A stretch of DNA of 64,000 nt from Streptomyces sp. NBC_00523 (GTDB taxonomy: Bacteria; Actinomycetota; Actinomycetes; Streptomycetales; Streptomycetaceae), in assembly GCF_036346615.1 (NCBI RefSeq), contig NZ_CP107836.1, positions 930,001 to 994,000 on the forward strand, given 5' to 3'. Below the pieces are notes generated by a model. It was not told the origin of the DNA. It did not search any database and worked only from the letters and a program-made list of their open reading frames with translations. Below, piece by piece: positions 35,298 to 44,043 of this stretch. The translations under genes and the position numbers were made by a program. The first letter of the stretch is position 1; every line of letters starts with the position of its first letter.

Positions 35298-36740
35298 GTG
35301 ACTGCTGTGTCTGCGAAGCCTCGCATCCCCAATGTCCTGGCCGGCCGCTACGCCTCCACGGAGCTGGCCGTCCTCTGGTCCCCCGAGCAGAAGGTGAAGC
35401 TGGAACGCCGGCTGTGGCTGGCGGTGCTGCGCGCCCAGAAGGACCTCGGGATCGAGGTGCCCGACGCCGCCCTCGCCGATTACGAGCGCGTCCTCGACCA
35501 GGTCGACCTGGCCTCGATCGCCGAGCGCGAGAAGGTCACCCGGCACGACGTGAAGGCCCGGATCGAGGAGTTCAACGCCCTCGCCGGCCATGAGCACGTC
35601 CACAAGGGCATGACCTCGCGCGACCTCACCGAGAACGTCGAGCAGCTGCAGATCCGGCTCTCCCTGGAGCTGATGCGGGATCGCACGGTGGCCGTTCTGG
35701 CCCGCCTGGGCAAGCTGGCCGCCGAGTACCGAGAGCTGGTCGTCGCCGGGCGCTCCCACAACGTGGCCGCGCAGGCCACCACCCTCGGCAAGCGCTTGGC
35801 GACCGCGGCCGACGAGCTGCTGGTGGCGTACGGCCGCCTCGAGGACCTGCTCGGCCGCTACCCGCTGCGCGGCATCAAGGGCCCGGTCGGCACCGCGCAG
35901 GACATGCTGGACCTGCTCGGCGGCGACGCCGGGAAGCTGGCGGAGCTCGAAGAGCGCATCGCCACGCACCTCGGCTTCGCGCACGCCTTCACCTCGGTCG
36001 GCCAGGTCTACCCCCGGTCGCTCGACTACGACGTGGTGACCGCGCTGGTGCAGCTGGCGGCGGCGCCCTCCTCGGTGGCGAAGACCATCCGGCTGATGGC
36101 CGGCCACGAGCTGGTCACCGAGGGCTTCAAGCCCGGCCAGGTCGGCTCCTCCGCGATGCCGCACAAGATGAACACCCGCTCCTGCGAGCGCGTCAACGGC
36201 CTGATGGTCATCCTGCGCGGCTACGCGTCGATGACCGGCGAGCTGGCGGGCGACCAGTGGAACGAGGGCGACGTCTCCTGCTCGGTGGTACGCCGGGTGG
36301 CCCTGCCGGACGCGTTCTTCGCGTTCGACGGGCTGGTCGAGACGTTCCTGACGGTGCTGGACGAGTTCGGCGCGTTCCCGGCCGTCGTGGCCCGCGAGCT
36401 GGACCGCTACCTGCCGTTCCTCGCCACGACCAAGGTCCTGATGGGCGCGGTGCGCGCGGGCGTCGGCCGCGAGGTCGCCCACGAGGCGATCAAGGAGAAC
36501 GCCGTCGCCTCCGCCCTCGCCATGCGCGAGCAGGGCACCGAGCGCAACGAGCTGCTGGACAAGCTCGCCGCCGACGAGCGCATCCCGCTGGACCGCGCCC
36601 AGCTGGACGAGCTGATGGCGGACAAGCTGTCCTTCACCGGGGCGGCCGGCGACCAGGTCACCGCGCTCGTCGCGCGGATCGAGGAGATCACCAAGCAGCA
36701 CCCCGAGGCCGCCGGCTACGCGCCCGGCTCGATCCTCTGA
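35298..36740 (+). CDS. purB: Adenylosuccinate lyase
   Basis: A 480-residue member of the fumarase/aspartase superfamily acting twice in purine synthesis: SAICAR to AICAR and adenylosuccinate to AMP. TSRDLTENVEQLQ holds the substrate loop and GSSAMPHKMN the superfamily signature with the catalytic Ser. The GTG start at 35298 has no ribosome site, and the promoter position predicts a leaderless message. The DNA glycosylase gene follows after 31 bases. Confidence 0.96.
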   Translation: MTAVSAKPRIPNVLAGRYASTELAVLWSPEQKVKLERRLWLAVLRAQKDLGIEVPDAALADYERVLDQVDLASIAEREKVTRHDVKARIEEFNALAGHEHVHKGMTSRDLTENVEQLQIRLSLELMRDRTVAVLARLGKLAAEYRELVVAGRSHNVAAQATTLGKRLATAADELLVAYGRLEDLLGRYPLRGIKGPVGTAQDMLDLLGGDAGKLAELEERIATHLGFAHAFTSVGQVYPRSLDYDVVTALVQLAAAPSSVAKTIRLMAGHELVTEGFKPGQVGSSAMPHKMNTRSCERVNGLMVILRGYASMTGELAGDQWNEGDVSCSVVRRVALPDAFFAFDGLVETFLTVLDEFGAFPAVVARELDRYLPFLATTKVLMGAVRAGVGREVAHEAIKENAVASALAMREQGTERNELLDKLAADERIPLDRAQLDELMADKLSFTGAAGDQVTALVARIEEITKQHPEAAGYAPGSIL

Positions 36741-36771
36741 CGGCCACGGCCACCGCCTCCGCCTCGCGCAG

Positions 36772-37317
36772 ATGACGCCCGAAGAGCTCCAGGCCGCCCG
36801 CGACCGCGTCGTACCCGACGTGGTCGCGGGCGGCCTGCGCGTCCTGTTCTGCGGGATCAACCCGAGCCTGACGACGGCGGCGACGGGGCACCACTTCGCC
36901 TTCCCCGGCAACCGCTTCTGGCCGGTGCTCCATCTGTCGGGCTTCACCCCGCGCCGGCTGGCCCCCGCCGAGCAGGCCGAACTGCTCGACCACGGGCTCG
37001 GCATCACCAACGTCGTCGCCAGGGCCACCGCCCGGGCCGACGAGCTGTCCGCCGAGGAGTACCGGGAGGGCGGGCGGATCCTGACCGCCAAGGTCGGGCA
37101 ACTGCGCCCGCGCTGGCTCGCCGTCGTGGGCATCACGGCCTACCGCACGGCGTTCGGCGAGCGCGGGGCCCGGATCGGGCCGCAGGACCGGACGGTCGGC
37201 GGGGCCCGGGTCTGGGCGCTGCCCAACCCCAGCGGCCTCAACGCGCACTGGACGGCCGCCACGATGGCCGAGGAGTACGCCCGGCTGCGCGCGGCGGTGC
37301 AGGAAGAGTCCGGCTAG
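36772..37317 (+). CDS. mug: G/U mismatch-specific DNA glycosylase
   Basis: A 181-residue uracil-DNA-glycosylase superfamily member. The active-site block is VLFCGINPSLTTAATGHHFAFPGNRFWP (GINP with the Mug-type Asn) and the second motif ALPNPSGLNAHW intercalates at the mismatch. It removes uracil or thymine opposite G. Likely co-transcribed with purB. Its stop TAG and the stop of the convergent gene share the CTAG at 37314-37317. Confidence 0.92.
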   Translation: MTPEELQAARDRVVPDVVAGGLRVLFCGINPSLTTAATGHHFAFPGNRFWPVLHLSGFTPRRLAPAEQAELLDHGLGITNVVARATARADELSAEEYREGGRILTAKVGQLRPRWLAVVGITAYRTAFGERGARIGPQDRTVGGARVWALPNPSGLNAHWTAATMAEEYARLRAAVQEESG

Positions 37318-37748
37318 GGCGGATCGGTCTCCGTGACGACCACGCTCAGCTCGCAGCCGGAGCCGCCCTCCTCCAGAGCGAGGGCCAGCGCTATCCAGCG
37401 CTCCTCGATGTACCAGAGACGCAGGTACGCGCAGCCCGCGACCGTGTCGGCCCACGGCTGCGGTATCTCCTCACCGGCGAGCATCCGCTCCTGGGCGCTG
37501 AACAGACTGACCAGCTGCGGCTCGCCCCAGCGGCTGCCGAGCAGGGTGACCAATGCCTCGTGGTCCGCGACGCACTGGGCGCGGCGCTCCAGCCGAGCCG
37601 CCTCGTCGTCCTCCCAGACCTCGTCCGCGTACAGGAACGCCGTGTGATAACCGGGACCGCTGACTCCCGAACCCGACCGGACGCGCTCCGCGGGGAACTC
37701 CCGGGCGCGCATCCCGTCGATGAGGCGGAGGTGATGTGCGGTGGTCAT
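37314..37748 (-). CDS. Conserved-looking hypothetical protein, 144 residues
   Basis: ATG 37748 opens a frame for a soluble protein with FLYADEVWEDDEAARLERRAQCVADHEALVTLLG and a Trp/Tyr-rich C-terminal half (YLRLWYIEERWIALALALEEGG). No known family recognised, no signal or membrane helix. Codon use is normal. Converges with mug, sharing four bases. Confidence 0.7.
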   Translation of the reverse strand: MTTAHHLRLIDGMRAREFPAERVRSGSGVSGPGYHTAFLYADEVWEDDEAARLERRAQCVADHEALVTLLGSRWGEPQLVSLFSAQERMLAGEEIPQPWADTVAGCAYLRLWYIEERWIALALALEEGGSGCELSVVVTETDPP

Positions 37749-37838
37749 GCCGTCAGTAAACCTTCCCCCACTGACAATCGGGACTCCGCTCCGTACTTTG
37801 AGATGATTTCGGCCACCTCGTTCCGCCTGCCGCGCCCC

Positions 37839-37994
37839 CAGTTGGCACCGCCCGGGGACCAACTGACCGGAGCCCGGCAGCAGATGGCACGGGTCGTCGC
37901 ATCCGGCTCCGCGGCAGCCGCGCCCGGCGTGCCCCACCCCTTCCTAACGGCTTCGCATCCCTCGGTCGCCTACCCCCTGAGCAGCGAGTACGAT
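37839..37994 (+). promoter_or_regulatory. Inverted repeat and promoter before the ROK gene
   Basis: CAGTTGG (37839-37845) and CCAACTG (37859-37865) form a dyad with a 13-base gap. TACGAT (37989-37994) is a -10 candidate 35 bases before GTG 38030. The dyad is a candidate operator only. Confidence 0.4.
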
Positions 37995-38029
37995 CCGCCT
38001 GACATGCGCACTAGCTGGGAGGACACACC

Positions 38030-39187
38030 GTGGGCCGGCTGACCGGCGGGGACCCCTCGCTGCTGCGGCGGATCAATTCCGCGGTGGTGCTTCATGCCCT
38101 CAGGGGCACGGCCTCCTCGACCCTCACGGACCTGACCCGGATCACGGGCCTGTCCCGTCCGACGGTCGAGGGCGTCGTGGAAGGGCTCTTCGAGGCGGGC
38201 CTGGTCGTGGAGTGCGCTCCGGAGGGGGCCGAAACCCGCCGTCAGGGCCGTCCGGCCCGCCGCTTCCGCTTCCGCGCCGAGGCCGGGCACCTGCTGGGCA
38301 TCGAGATCGGCCCGCACCGCGTCTCCGCCCTGCTGTCGGGGCTGGACGGCCGGATCATCGGCGCCGGCTCCCGCGAGGTGTCGGAGACCGCCGGTGCCGA
38401 CGACCGCCTCGACCGGGTACGGGCCGTGGTCGCCGACGTCCTGCGCTGCACCGGAGTGGCCCGCAGCAGCCTGCGCGCGGTCGGGGTGGGCAGCCCGGGC
38501 ATCGTGGAGGCCGACGGGACCGTGCGGCTGGGCACCGCGCTGCCGGACTGGACAGGCCTGCCCCTGGGCGAACGGCTGCGGCGCTCCTTCCGCTGCCCGG
38601 TGCTCGTGGAGAACGACGCCAACGCCGCCGCCGTCGCGGAGCACTGGAAGGGCGCGGCGACGGAGTCCGACGACATCGTGTTCGTGCTGGCGGGGCTGAG
38701 CCCGGGCGCCGGTTCCCTGATCGGCGGGCGGCTGCACCGCGGGTTCGGCGGCGCGGCCGGGGAGATCGGCGCGCTGCACCTGCTCGGCCGGGATGTGACG
38801 CCGGAGCACCTGCTGTCCACGACGGACACCCCGCTGGACCCGCTGGACGAGCACGCGGTGGCCGCGGTGTTCGCGAAGGCGCGGCACGGGGACGAGCAGG
38901 CGCAGGCCGCGGTGGAGCGGTTCATCCAGCGTCTGGTGCACGACGTGGCGGCGCTGGTGCTGGCGCTCGACCCCGAGCTGGTGGTGGTCGGGGGCTGGGC
39001 CGCCGGTCTGGACGGGGTGCTGGACCCGCTGCGGAGCGAGCTGGCCCGCTACTGCCTGCGCCCGCCCAGGGTGTGCCTGTCGCTCCTCGGGGAGGCGGCG
39101 GTGGCGACCGGTGCGCTGCGGCTCGCGCTCGACCACGTCGAGGAGGAGCTGTTCGCGGTCGAGGGAACGGTGACGGCCCGCCGCTGA
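38030..39187 (+). CDS. ROK-family transcriptional regulator
   Basis: A 385-residue repressor-type ROK protein: winged helix at about 10-65 (LTRITGLSRPTVEGVVEGLFEAGLV) then the sugar-kinase-like fold with VGVGSPGIVE and ENDANAAAVAEHW. The usual CxCGxxGCxE zinc site after the GxxGEIG block is missing; the segment reads GAAGEIGALHLLGRD. So sugar sensing may differ from XylR/Mlc types. GGGAGGA precedes GTG 38030. No sugar operon adjoins. Confidence 0.9.
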   Translation: MGRLTGGDPSLLRRINSAVVLHALRGTASSTLTDLTRITGLSRPTVEGVVEGLFEAGLVVECAPEGAETRRQGRPARRFRFRAEAGHLLGIEIGPHRVSALLSGLDGRIIGAGSREVSETAGADDRLDRVRAVVADVLRCTGVARSSLRAVGVGSPGIVEADGTVRLGTALPDWTGLPLGERLRRSFRCPVLVENDANAAAVAEHWKGAATESDDIVFVLAGLSPGAGSLIGGRLHRGFGGAAGEIGALHLLGRDVTPEHLLSTTDTPLDPLDEHAVAAVFAKARHGDEQAQAAVERFIQRLVHDVAALVLALDPELVVVGGWAAGLDGVLDPLRSELARYCLRPPRVCLSLLGEAAVATGALRLALDHVEEELFAVEGTVTARR

Positions 39188-39223
39188 ACGCGACGGGCCG
39201 TGGGGTGCTCGATGCGCCTGGCG

Positions 39224-39994
39224 TCAGGACGCCTGGCGCTCCTCCTGGGCCGGGTGGCTGATCTCCAGGTCGCCCGAGTCGCCGAAGGTGAGCCGGCAGG
39301 TGTCGGCCCGGTAGGTGGCGACCGAGACCGCCGCCGTGCCGCCCGCGGCGAGGTAGCGGGTGGTGACCACGAGGACGGGGGCACCGGGGAGCCGGTCCAG
39401 CTCCCTGGCGTCGTCGGCGCGGGCGGAGCCCAGCTCGACGGAGCGGTCCTGGCCGTCGAGGCCGAGCCGGTGCAGTTCGCGGACGACGTTGCGGGCGCGG
39501 GCCGCGCCGGACGGGGCGGCTATCCCGGACAGCTCGGGCACCGAGGAGGACGGCACGTAGAGCAGCTCGGCGGCGACCACCTGGCCGTGGCTCGTGCGGA
39601 TGCGGCGCACGATGTGCACGGGCTCCTCGGCGCCGGCGTTCAGCGTGGCGGCGACGGCGGCCGGGGCGGGAGCGCTCTCGCAGTCCACCGGCTGCCAGGC
39701 CGTGTCGGCCCCGCCGTCGGTCCAGTCGTTGCGGGCGGTGGAGACGGCCACGCCGACGCGGGGCGGGGCGACCGTGGTCCCGACGCCCCGGCGGCGGTGC
39801 AGCCTGCCTTCGAGTTCGAGCTGCTCCAGAGCCTGCCGGAGCGTGGCCCGGGCGACGCCGAACCGGGCGGCGAGCTCGCGCTCGTTGGGAAGGATCTCCC
39901 CCACCGCAAAGTCCGAGTCGAGTGCCTCACTGAGCACGGTCTTGAGGTGCCAGTACTTCGGCTCCTGCACCGTTTCCAGCTGCGTGGTCCCCAC
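39224..39994 (-). CDS. GntR-family regulator with UTRA domain
   Basis: A 256-residue HutC-subfamily regulator related to DasR. DNA-binding domain about 10-80 (YWHLKTVLSEALDSDFAVGEILPNERELAARFGVARATLRQALEQLELEG), UTRA ligand domain about 90-250. I chose GTG 39994 because GGAGG is spaced five bases upstream; GTG 40012 lacks a site. The promoter carries a DasR-like palindrome over its -35 box, so it may repress itself. Ligand probably a phosphosugar or similar. Confidence 0.92.
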   Translation of the reverse strand: MGTTQLETVQEPKYWHLKTVLSEALDSDFAVGEILPNERELAARFGVARATLRQALEQLELEGRLHRRRGVGTTVAPPRVGVAVSTARNDWTDGGADTAWQPVDCESAPAPAAVAATLNAGAEEPVHIVRRIRTSHGQVVAAELLYVPSSSVPELSGIAAPSGAARARNVVRELHRLGLDGQDRSVELGSARADDARELDRLPGAPVLVVTTRYLAAGGTAAVSVATYRADTCRLTFGDSGDLEISHPAQEERQAS

Positions 39995-40066
39995 CCTGTC
40001 CTCCGCAATCACCCAGCGGCTTATTCCGCGACGTTATTTATTAAAGGTTCCTGTCTTAACGTTGAG

Positions 40067-40101
40067 ACCATAGGACGGCGCAACCCCTTGGTCAAGACCA
40101 A
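40067..40101 (-). promoter_or_regulatory. GntR gene promoter with dre-like palindrome
   Basis: On the minus strand TTGACC (40090-40095) and TATGGT (40067-40072) are separated by 17 bases. TTGGTCAAGACCAA (40088-40101) is a perfect palindrome overlapping the -35 and differs by one central base from the DasR core TGGTCTAGACCA. Confidence 0.75.
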
Positions 40102-40146
40102 TCCTGCGTCGAAGACCCTGTGAATGGACGGTGTGCCGCACAGCGT

Positions 40147-41118
40147 TCACAGGACGTTCGCGGACCGGCGCACCGCGCGCGGCCCGGTGTCCGCCTTCGG
40201 AGCTGGGGCTTCCACCTGCGGGACCGTAGCGGCGCGCCTCCCCAGCACGCCCGAGCCGATCGCCACCCCCAGGCCGACGAGGCAGGATCCGGCGGCCTGG
40301 GCGAGACCGTACGAACCGGTGCCGACGAGCGGGGCGGTGAGCGCGGCGGAGACGGGGATGAGGCCGGAGAACAGGGTGGCGCGCTCGGCGCCGATGCGCT
40401 GCATGCCCATGTACCAGCAGACGAATCCGATGACCGTCACCACGGCCGCCTGCCAGATCAGGGCCAGCGCCTCGGCCCCGGTCGGCACGCGCAGGAAGCC
40501 GCCGCCGTCGAGCACCAGGCCCAGGACCGCCGACTCGGCCGCCGCGATCGCGCACACGGTCGCGGACAGCAGCTTCGGACCCAGCGGGCGCAGCACCGGT
40601 ACCGCGATCACGGCGAAGCCCACCTCGCCGGCCAGCGCGCCGACGGAGCACAGGAGGCCGCTCAGGTCGGTGCGCCCCCAGCCCTGGACCGTGAACGCTC
40701 CGGCGGCCACCAGCGCCGCCGCGTACAGCACGGGCCGTGCGGGCCTGCGCCCTTCCAGCAGGGGGACGAGGACGGCGACGAGGATCGGGGCGCAGCCGAC
40801 GAAGACGCCCGGAACTGCGGGTTCCGCGGAGCGTTCGGCGGCCAGGACCGCGAGGTTGAAGCCGACCATGCCGACGGCGGCGAGCAGGGCGAGCCGCCCC
40901 CACTGGCGCCCGGTGAGCAGGCGCAGCGTGGCGGCGGGGCGGGGTTCGCCGGGGCGGTGGATGAGGGGCAGCAGGAGGAGCGCCGCGAGGCCGTAGCGGA
41001 GCGCCTGGCCGCCCGCGTAGGGGTAGTCGCCGAGGACGCTGTTGGCGGTGAAGGAGGCGCCGACGAGGACGCAGGCGAAGGCGGCGAGCAGGGCGCCGCG
41101 CAGGGAGGTCGCGTTCAT
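40147..41118 (-). CDS. EamA/DMT-family exporter
   Basis: A 323-residue protein with about ten membrane helices in two EamA repeats (residues about 8-145 and 155-290), positively charged C-terminal tail. DMT proteins export amino acids, nucleobases or drugs. It diverges, across 47 bases, from a MocR regulator, an arrangement common when the regulator controls the transporter. ATG 41118. Confidence 0.9.
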   Translation of the reverse strand: MNATSLRGALLAAFACVLVGASFTANSVLGDYPYAGGQALRYGLAALLLLPLIHRPGEPRPAATLRLLTGRQWGRLALLAAVGMVGFNLAVLAAERSAEPAVPGVFVGCAPILVAVLVPLLEGRRPARPVLYAAALVAAGAFTVQGWGRTDLSGLLCSVGALAGEVGFAVIAVPVLRPLGPKLLSATVCAIAAAESAVLGLVLDGGGFLRVPTGAEALALIWQAAVVTVIGFVCWYMGMQRIGAERATLFSGLIPVSAALTAPLVGTGSYGLAQAAGSCLVGLGVAIGSGVLGRRAATVPQVEAPAPKADTGPRAVRRSANVL

Positions 41119-41165
41119 GGGACCGACGCTAGGGAGCGGGGTGGCTCGGTTTAAGGTCCACTTCC

Positions 41166-42614
41166 ATGACAGCTTCGGGGACCAATTCGCCTTCCGGTGG
41201 CGGCGGTCCGGACCGCGCATCCGTCTCGGCGGCCTGGGAGTTGCTGCTTCCGGTGGCGTCGGCTCCGGCGCGTGGGCGTGGCCGGGCGCTTCAGTCGGCG
41301 CTGCGGGAGGCGGTCCGCTCCGGCCGTCTGGCGCCGGGGACGCGGCTGCCGTCCAGCCGTGAGCTGGCCGCCGATCTGGGCGTTTCGCGCGGCCTGGTGA
41401 CCGAGGCGTACGAGCAGCTGACGGCGGAGAGCTATCTGCGCAGCGGGCGCGGTGCGGGGACGTGGGTGAGCGGCTCGGCGCGGGCGGCGGCGGGCGGTGC
41501 GCGGGACCTGGCGCCGCGCGCCCTGGGGGTGCGGGTGGACTTCCGGCCCGGGACGCCCGATCTGTCCCTCTTCCCGCGCAGTGCCTGGGCCGCCGCCCAT
41601 CGCTCGGTGCTCGGGCGGCTGCCGCACGGGGCGCTCGGCTATCCGGATCCGCGCGGTCTGCCGGAACTGCGCGTGGCCCTGGCCGCGCTGCTGACGCGGC
41701 GGCGCGGGGTGGTGGCCGATCCGGAACGGCTCCTGGTGTGTTCGGGGGTCGCGCAGGCGACGACGCTGCTCGGGTTCGTCCTGCACGGGCGCGGGGTGCG
41801 CACGGTCGGTGTGGAGGATCCGGGAAGCCCGGAGCACACGGCACTCTTCGCCTCCGCCGGGGTGGCGACCTCGATGGTTCCGCTGGACGAGGAGGGCCTG
41901 GCGCTGGAGCCGCTGAAACGATCCGGGGTGCGGGCCGTGGTGACGACTCCGGCCCACCAGTTCCCGACCGGAGTGGCGTACTCCGCGGCCCGTCGCAGCC
42001 GGCTCCTGGAGTGGGCGCGGGAGACGGACGGGCTCCTGATCGAGGACGACTACGACGGTGACTTCCGGTACGACCGCGCCCCGGTCGGCGCCCTCCAGGG
42101 CCTCGATCCGGAACGCGTCGCCTACACCGGTTCGGTGAGCAAGTCACTGGCTCCCGGGCTGCGTCTGGGCTGGCTCATCGCGCCCGCTTCGATGACCGCC
42201 GAGCTCGTGGAGCGGAAGCGGATGATGGACCTCGGCAACCCGTCCCTGGAACAGGCGGTGCTCGCCGACTTCGTGACCCGCGGGGGCTACGACCGCCAGC
42301 TGAGGCGCTGTCAGCGCGCGTACCGGGAGCGCCGGGACGTGCTCACGCGGGCCCTGGCCGAGCACATCCCGGGCACGGAGGTGAGCGGGGTCGCGGCGGG
42401 ACTGCACGCCATCGCACGGCTCCCCGGACGCCGGGGCCCGGAGGAGGAGTTCGCGGAGCGCGCGGCGGCCGCCGGGGTGGCCGTGCGGCTGCTGCGCGAG
42501 TACGGGACGGAGCGGCCGGAGGACGACTGCGTACGCCTCGTTCTCGGTTACGCCCATCTGGCACCGGCCGACATCGTGCGCGGGGTGAGGGCGCTGGCCG
42601 GTCTTGTTCAATAG
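41166..42614 (+). CDS. MocR-type GntR/aminotransferase regulator
   Basis: A 482-residue fusion. Winged helix (about 35-105: LQSALREAVRSGRLAPGTRLPSSRELAADLGVSRGLVTEAYEQL) followed by a fold-type I aminotransferase domain with the PLP lysine in YTGSVSKSLAPGLRLGW. PdxR/MocR proteins sense PLP or PLP-amino acid adducts. Divergent from the EamA exporter, its likely target. Confidence 0.93.
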   Translation: MTASGTNSPSGGGGPDRASVSAAWELLLPVASAPARGRGRALQSALREAVRSGRLAPGTRLPSSRELAADLGVSRGLVTEAYEQLTAESYLRSGRGAGTWVSGSARAAAGGARDLAPRALGVRVDFRPGTPDLSLFPRSAWAAAHRSVLGRLPHGALGYPDPRGLPELRVALAALLTRRRGVVADPERLLVCSGVAQATTLLGFVLHGRGVRTVGVEDPGSPEHTALFASAGVATSMVPLDEEGLALEPLKRSGVRAVVTTPAHQFPTGVAYSAARRSRLLEWARETDGLLIEDDYDGDFRYDRAPVGALQGLDPERVAYTGSVSKSLAPGLRLGWLIAPASMTAELVERKRMMDLGNPSLEQAVLADFVTRGGYDRQLRRCQRAYRERRDVLTRALAEHIPGTEVSGVAAGLHAIARLPGRRGPEEEFAERAAAAGVAVRLLREYGTERPEDDCVRLVLGYAHLAPADIVRGVRALAGLVQ

Positions 42615-42669
42615 CCCTGTTGACCTGCGGTGATGACCGATTGTCAGTGGCGGGTTCTACGGTTTTTCC

Positions 42670-44043
42670 ATGACCCGAACGTTGCAGGCGCTCGCCTACT
42701 CACGTCCCTCCGCCCTGGCCTCCTCACAGGCCGGGCGGTCGCTCGGCCTGGAGACGGCCGGCGGCTCCACACCGCATGGCGCCGAGGCGCATCCCCGGTT
42801 CTTCTCGGGGTTCCTGGCCTCGCCGCAGATAGCGGCGCGGGGGCTGCTCGCCGTCGCCGACGTCGCCGCCGCGCGCTATTACCAGCGGACCCTGCTGTCG
42901 TCCCTGGACCCGGTGGTGACGGGCAACGGCGACCGGTTGCGCTTTGAGTCGTTCTCCGGCTGCTGCGGCGTGTACGCGCGGCTCGATGTGCTCAGCGAGG
43001 GGCTGGAGGGGATGGAGACGGGCCACGGCACGACCAATGTGGACGTGAACCATCCGCTGCGGGAGGCGCTTTCGCGGATGGGCGGCGACGAACCGCTGCA
43101 TCTGCGGGTGGGCCCGCAGGAGATGGCGGTGACCACGACGGCCGGCTCCGTCGTGGAGAAGAAGGTGCCGCTGCCGGACCGCTGGCTGCGGGGCTTCGCG
43201 GAGGCGCAGGTGGCCTCCGCCGCCTTCGATCTGCGGGCGGAGCTCCCGGCGGCGGACGCCGTACGGTTCCTGAGGTCGCTGCCCACGTCCTCGGGGGCGG
43301 CCGCGCGCGGCGCGCGGTGGGTGGTGCCGGCCGGGCGGACGCTCCGGCCCACGACCCGGCCGGTGCCCGGTGCCGTCTGCCTTCCCGGCCCCCAGCGGCT
43401 GACCACGCTCCAGCGGGTCCTGCGGTACGCGTCGGCGCTCCGCGTGTACGGGCCGGTGGCCGACGGCGCGGCCGCCGCGAGCGCCTGGGAGGTCGTGCTG
43501 CCCGGGATGCGGCTCACGCTGACCCTGTCGCCCGACGCCTCGCGCGGCTTCTCCGGCGAGGGCGGGGTCCTGGAGGCGCTGGCCACGGACGACGCCGCGG
43601 CGGACGCGGAGCTGGTGTCGGTGCTGCTGGCGTGGGAGCCCCGGATCGAGCCGGACCGGCTGGCGGAGCAGGCGGGCCTTCCGGTGGCGCGGGTCCGGGC
43701 CGCGCTGGTCCGGCTGGGCACGGCGGGCCGGGTGGGCTACGACCTCGCGGACGCCGCGTACTTCCACCGCGAGCTGCCGTACGACGCGGACCGGGCCGAG
43801 CGCCACAACCCCCGGCTGGTCGCGGCCCGGCGGCTGGCCCGGGAGGGGGCCGTGGTCCTGGACGGCGAGCTGGCCGCGGTGCGCTCGGGCGACCGGAGCT
43901 ACCAGGTCCGTGAGCAGGCGGGGGCGCTGAGCTGCACCTGCCAGTGGTGGGCGGACTACCGGGGCCGCCGGGGCCCGTGCAAGCACGCCCTCGCGGTCCG
44001 GATGGTCCGCCGTGGCGCGGCGGTCGCCGGGGGTGCGCGATGA
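42670..44043 (+). CDS. SWIM zinc-finger protein
   Basis: A 457-residue protein ending in a SWIM finger, Cys422-x-Cys424-x12-Cys437-x-His439 (LSCTCQWW...PCKH). The rest is a helical scaffold of unknown function. In other actinobacteria SWIM proteins precede DUF-rich and MoxR/VWA gene sets. TACGGT (42658-42663) ends six bases before ATG, so it is likely leaderless. Overlaps the next gene by ATGA, so the two products probably act together. Confidence 0.88.
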   Translation: MTRTLQALAYSRPSALASSQAGRSLGLETAGGSTPHGAEAHPRFFSGFLASPQIAARGLLAVADVAAARYYQRTLLSSLDPVVTGNGDRLRFESFSGCCGVYARLDVLSEGLEGMETGHGTTNVDVNHPLREALSRMGGDEPLHLRVGPQEMAVTTTAGSVVEKKVPLPDRWLRGFAEAQVASAAFDLRAELPAADAVRFLRSLPTSSGAAARGARWVVPAGRTLRPTTRPVPGAVCLPGPQRLTTLQRVLRYASALRVYGPVADGAAAASAWEVVLPGMRLTLTLSPDASRGFSGEGGVLEALATDDAAADAELVSVLLAWEPRIEPDRLAEQAGLPVARVRAALVRLGTAGRVGYDLADAAYFHRELPYDADRAERHNPRLVAARRLAREGAVVLDGELAAVRSGDRSYQVREQAGALSCTCQWWADYRGRRGPCKHALAVRMVRRGAAVAGGAR

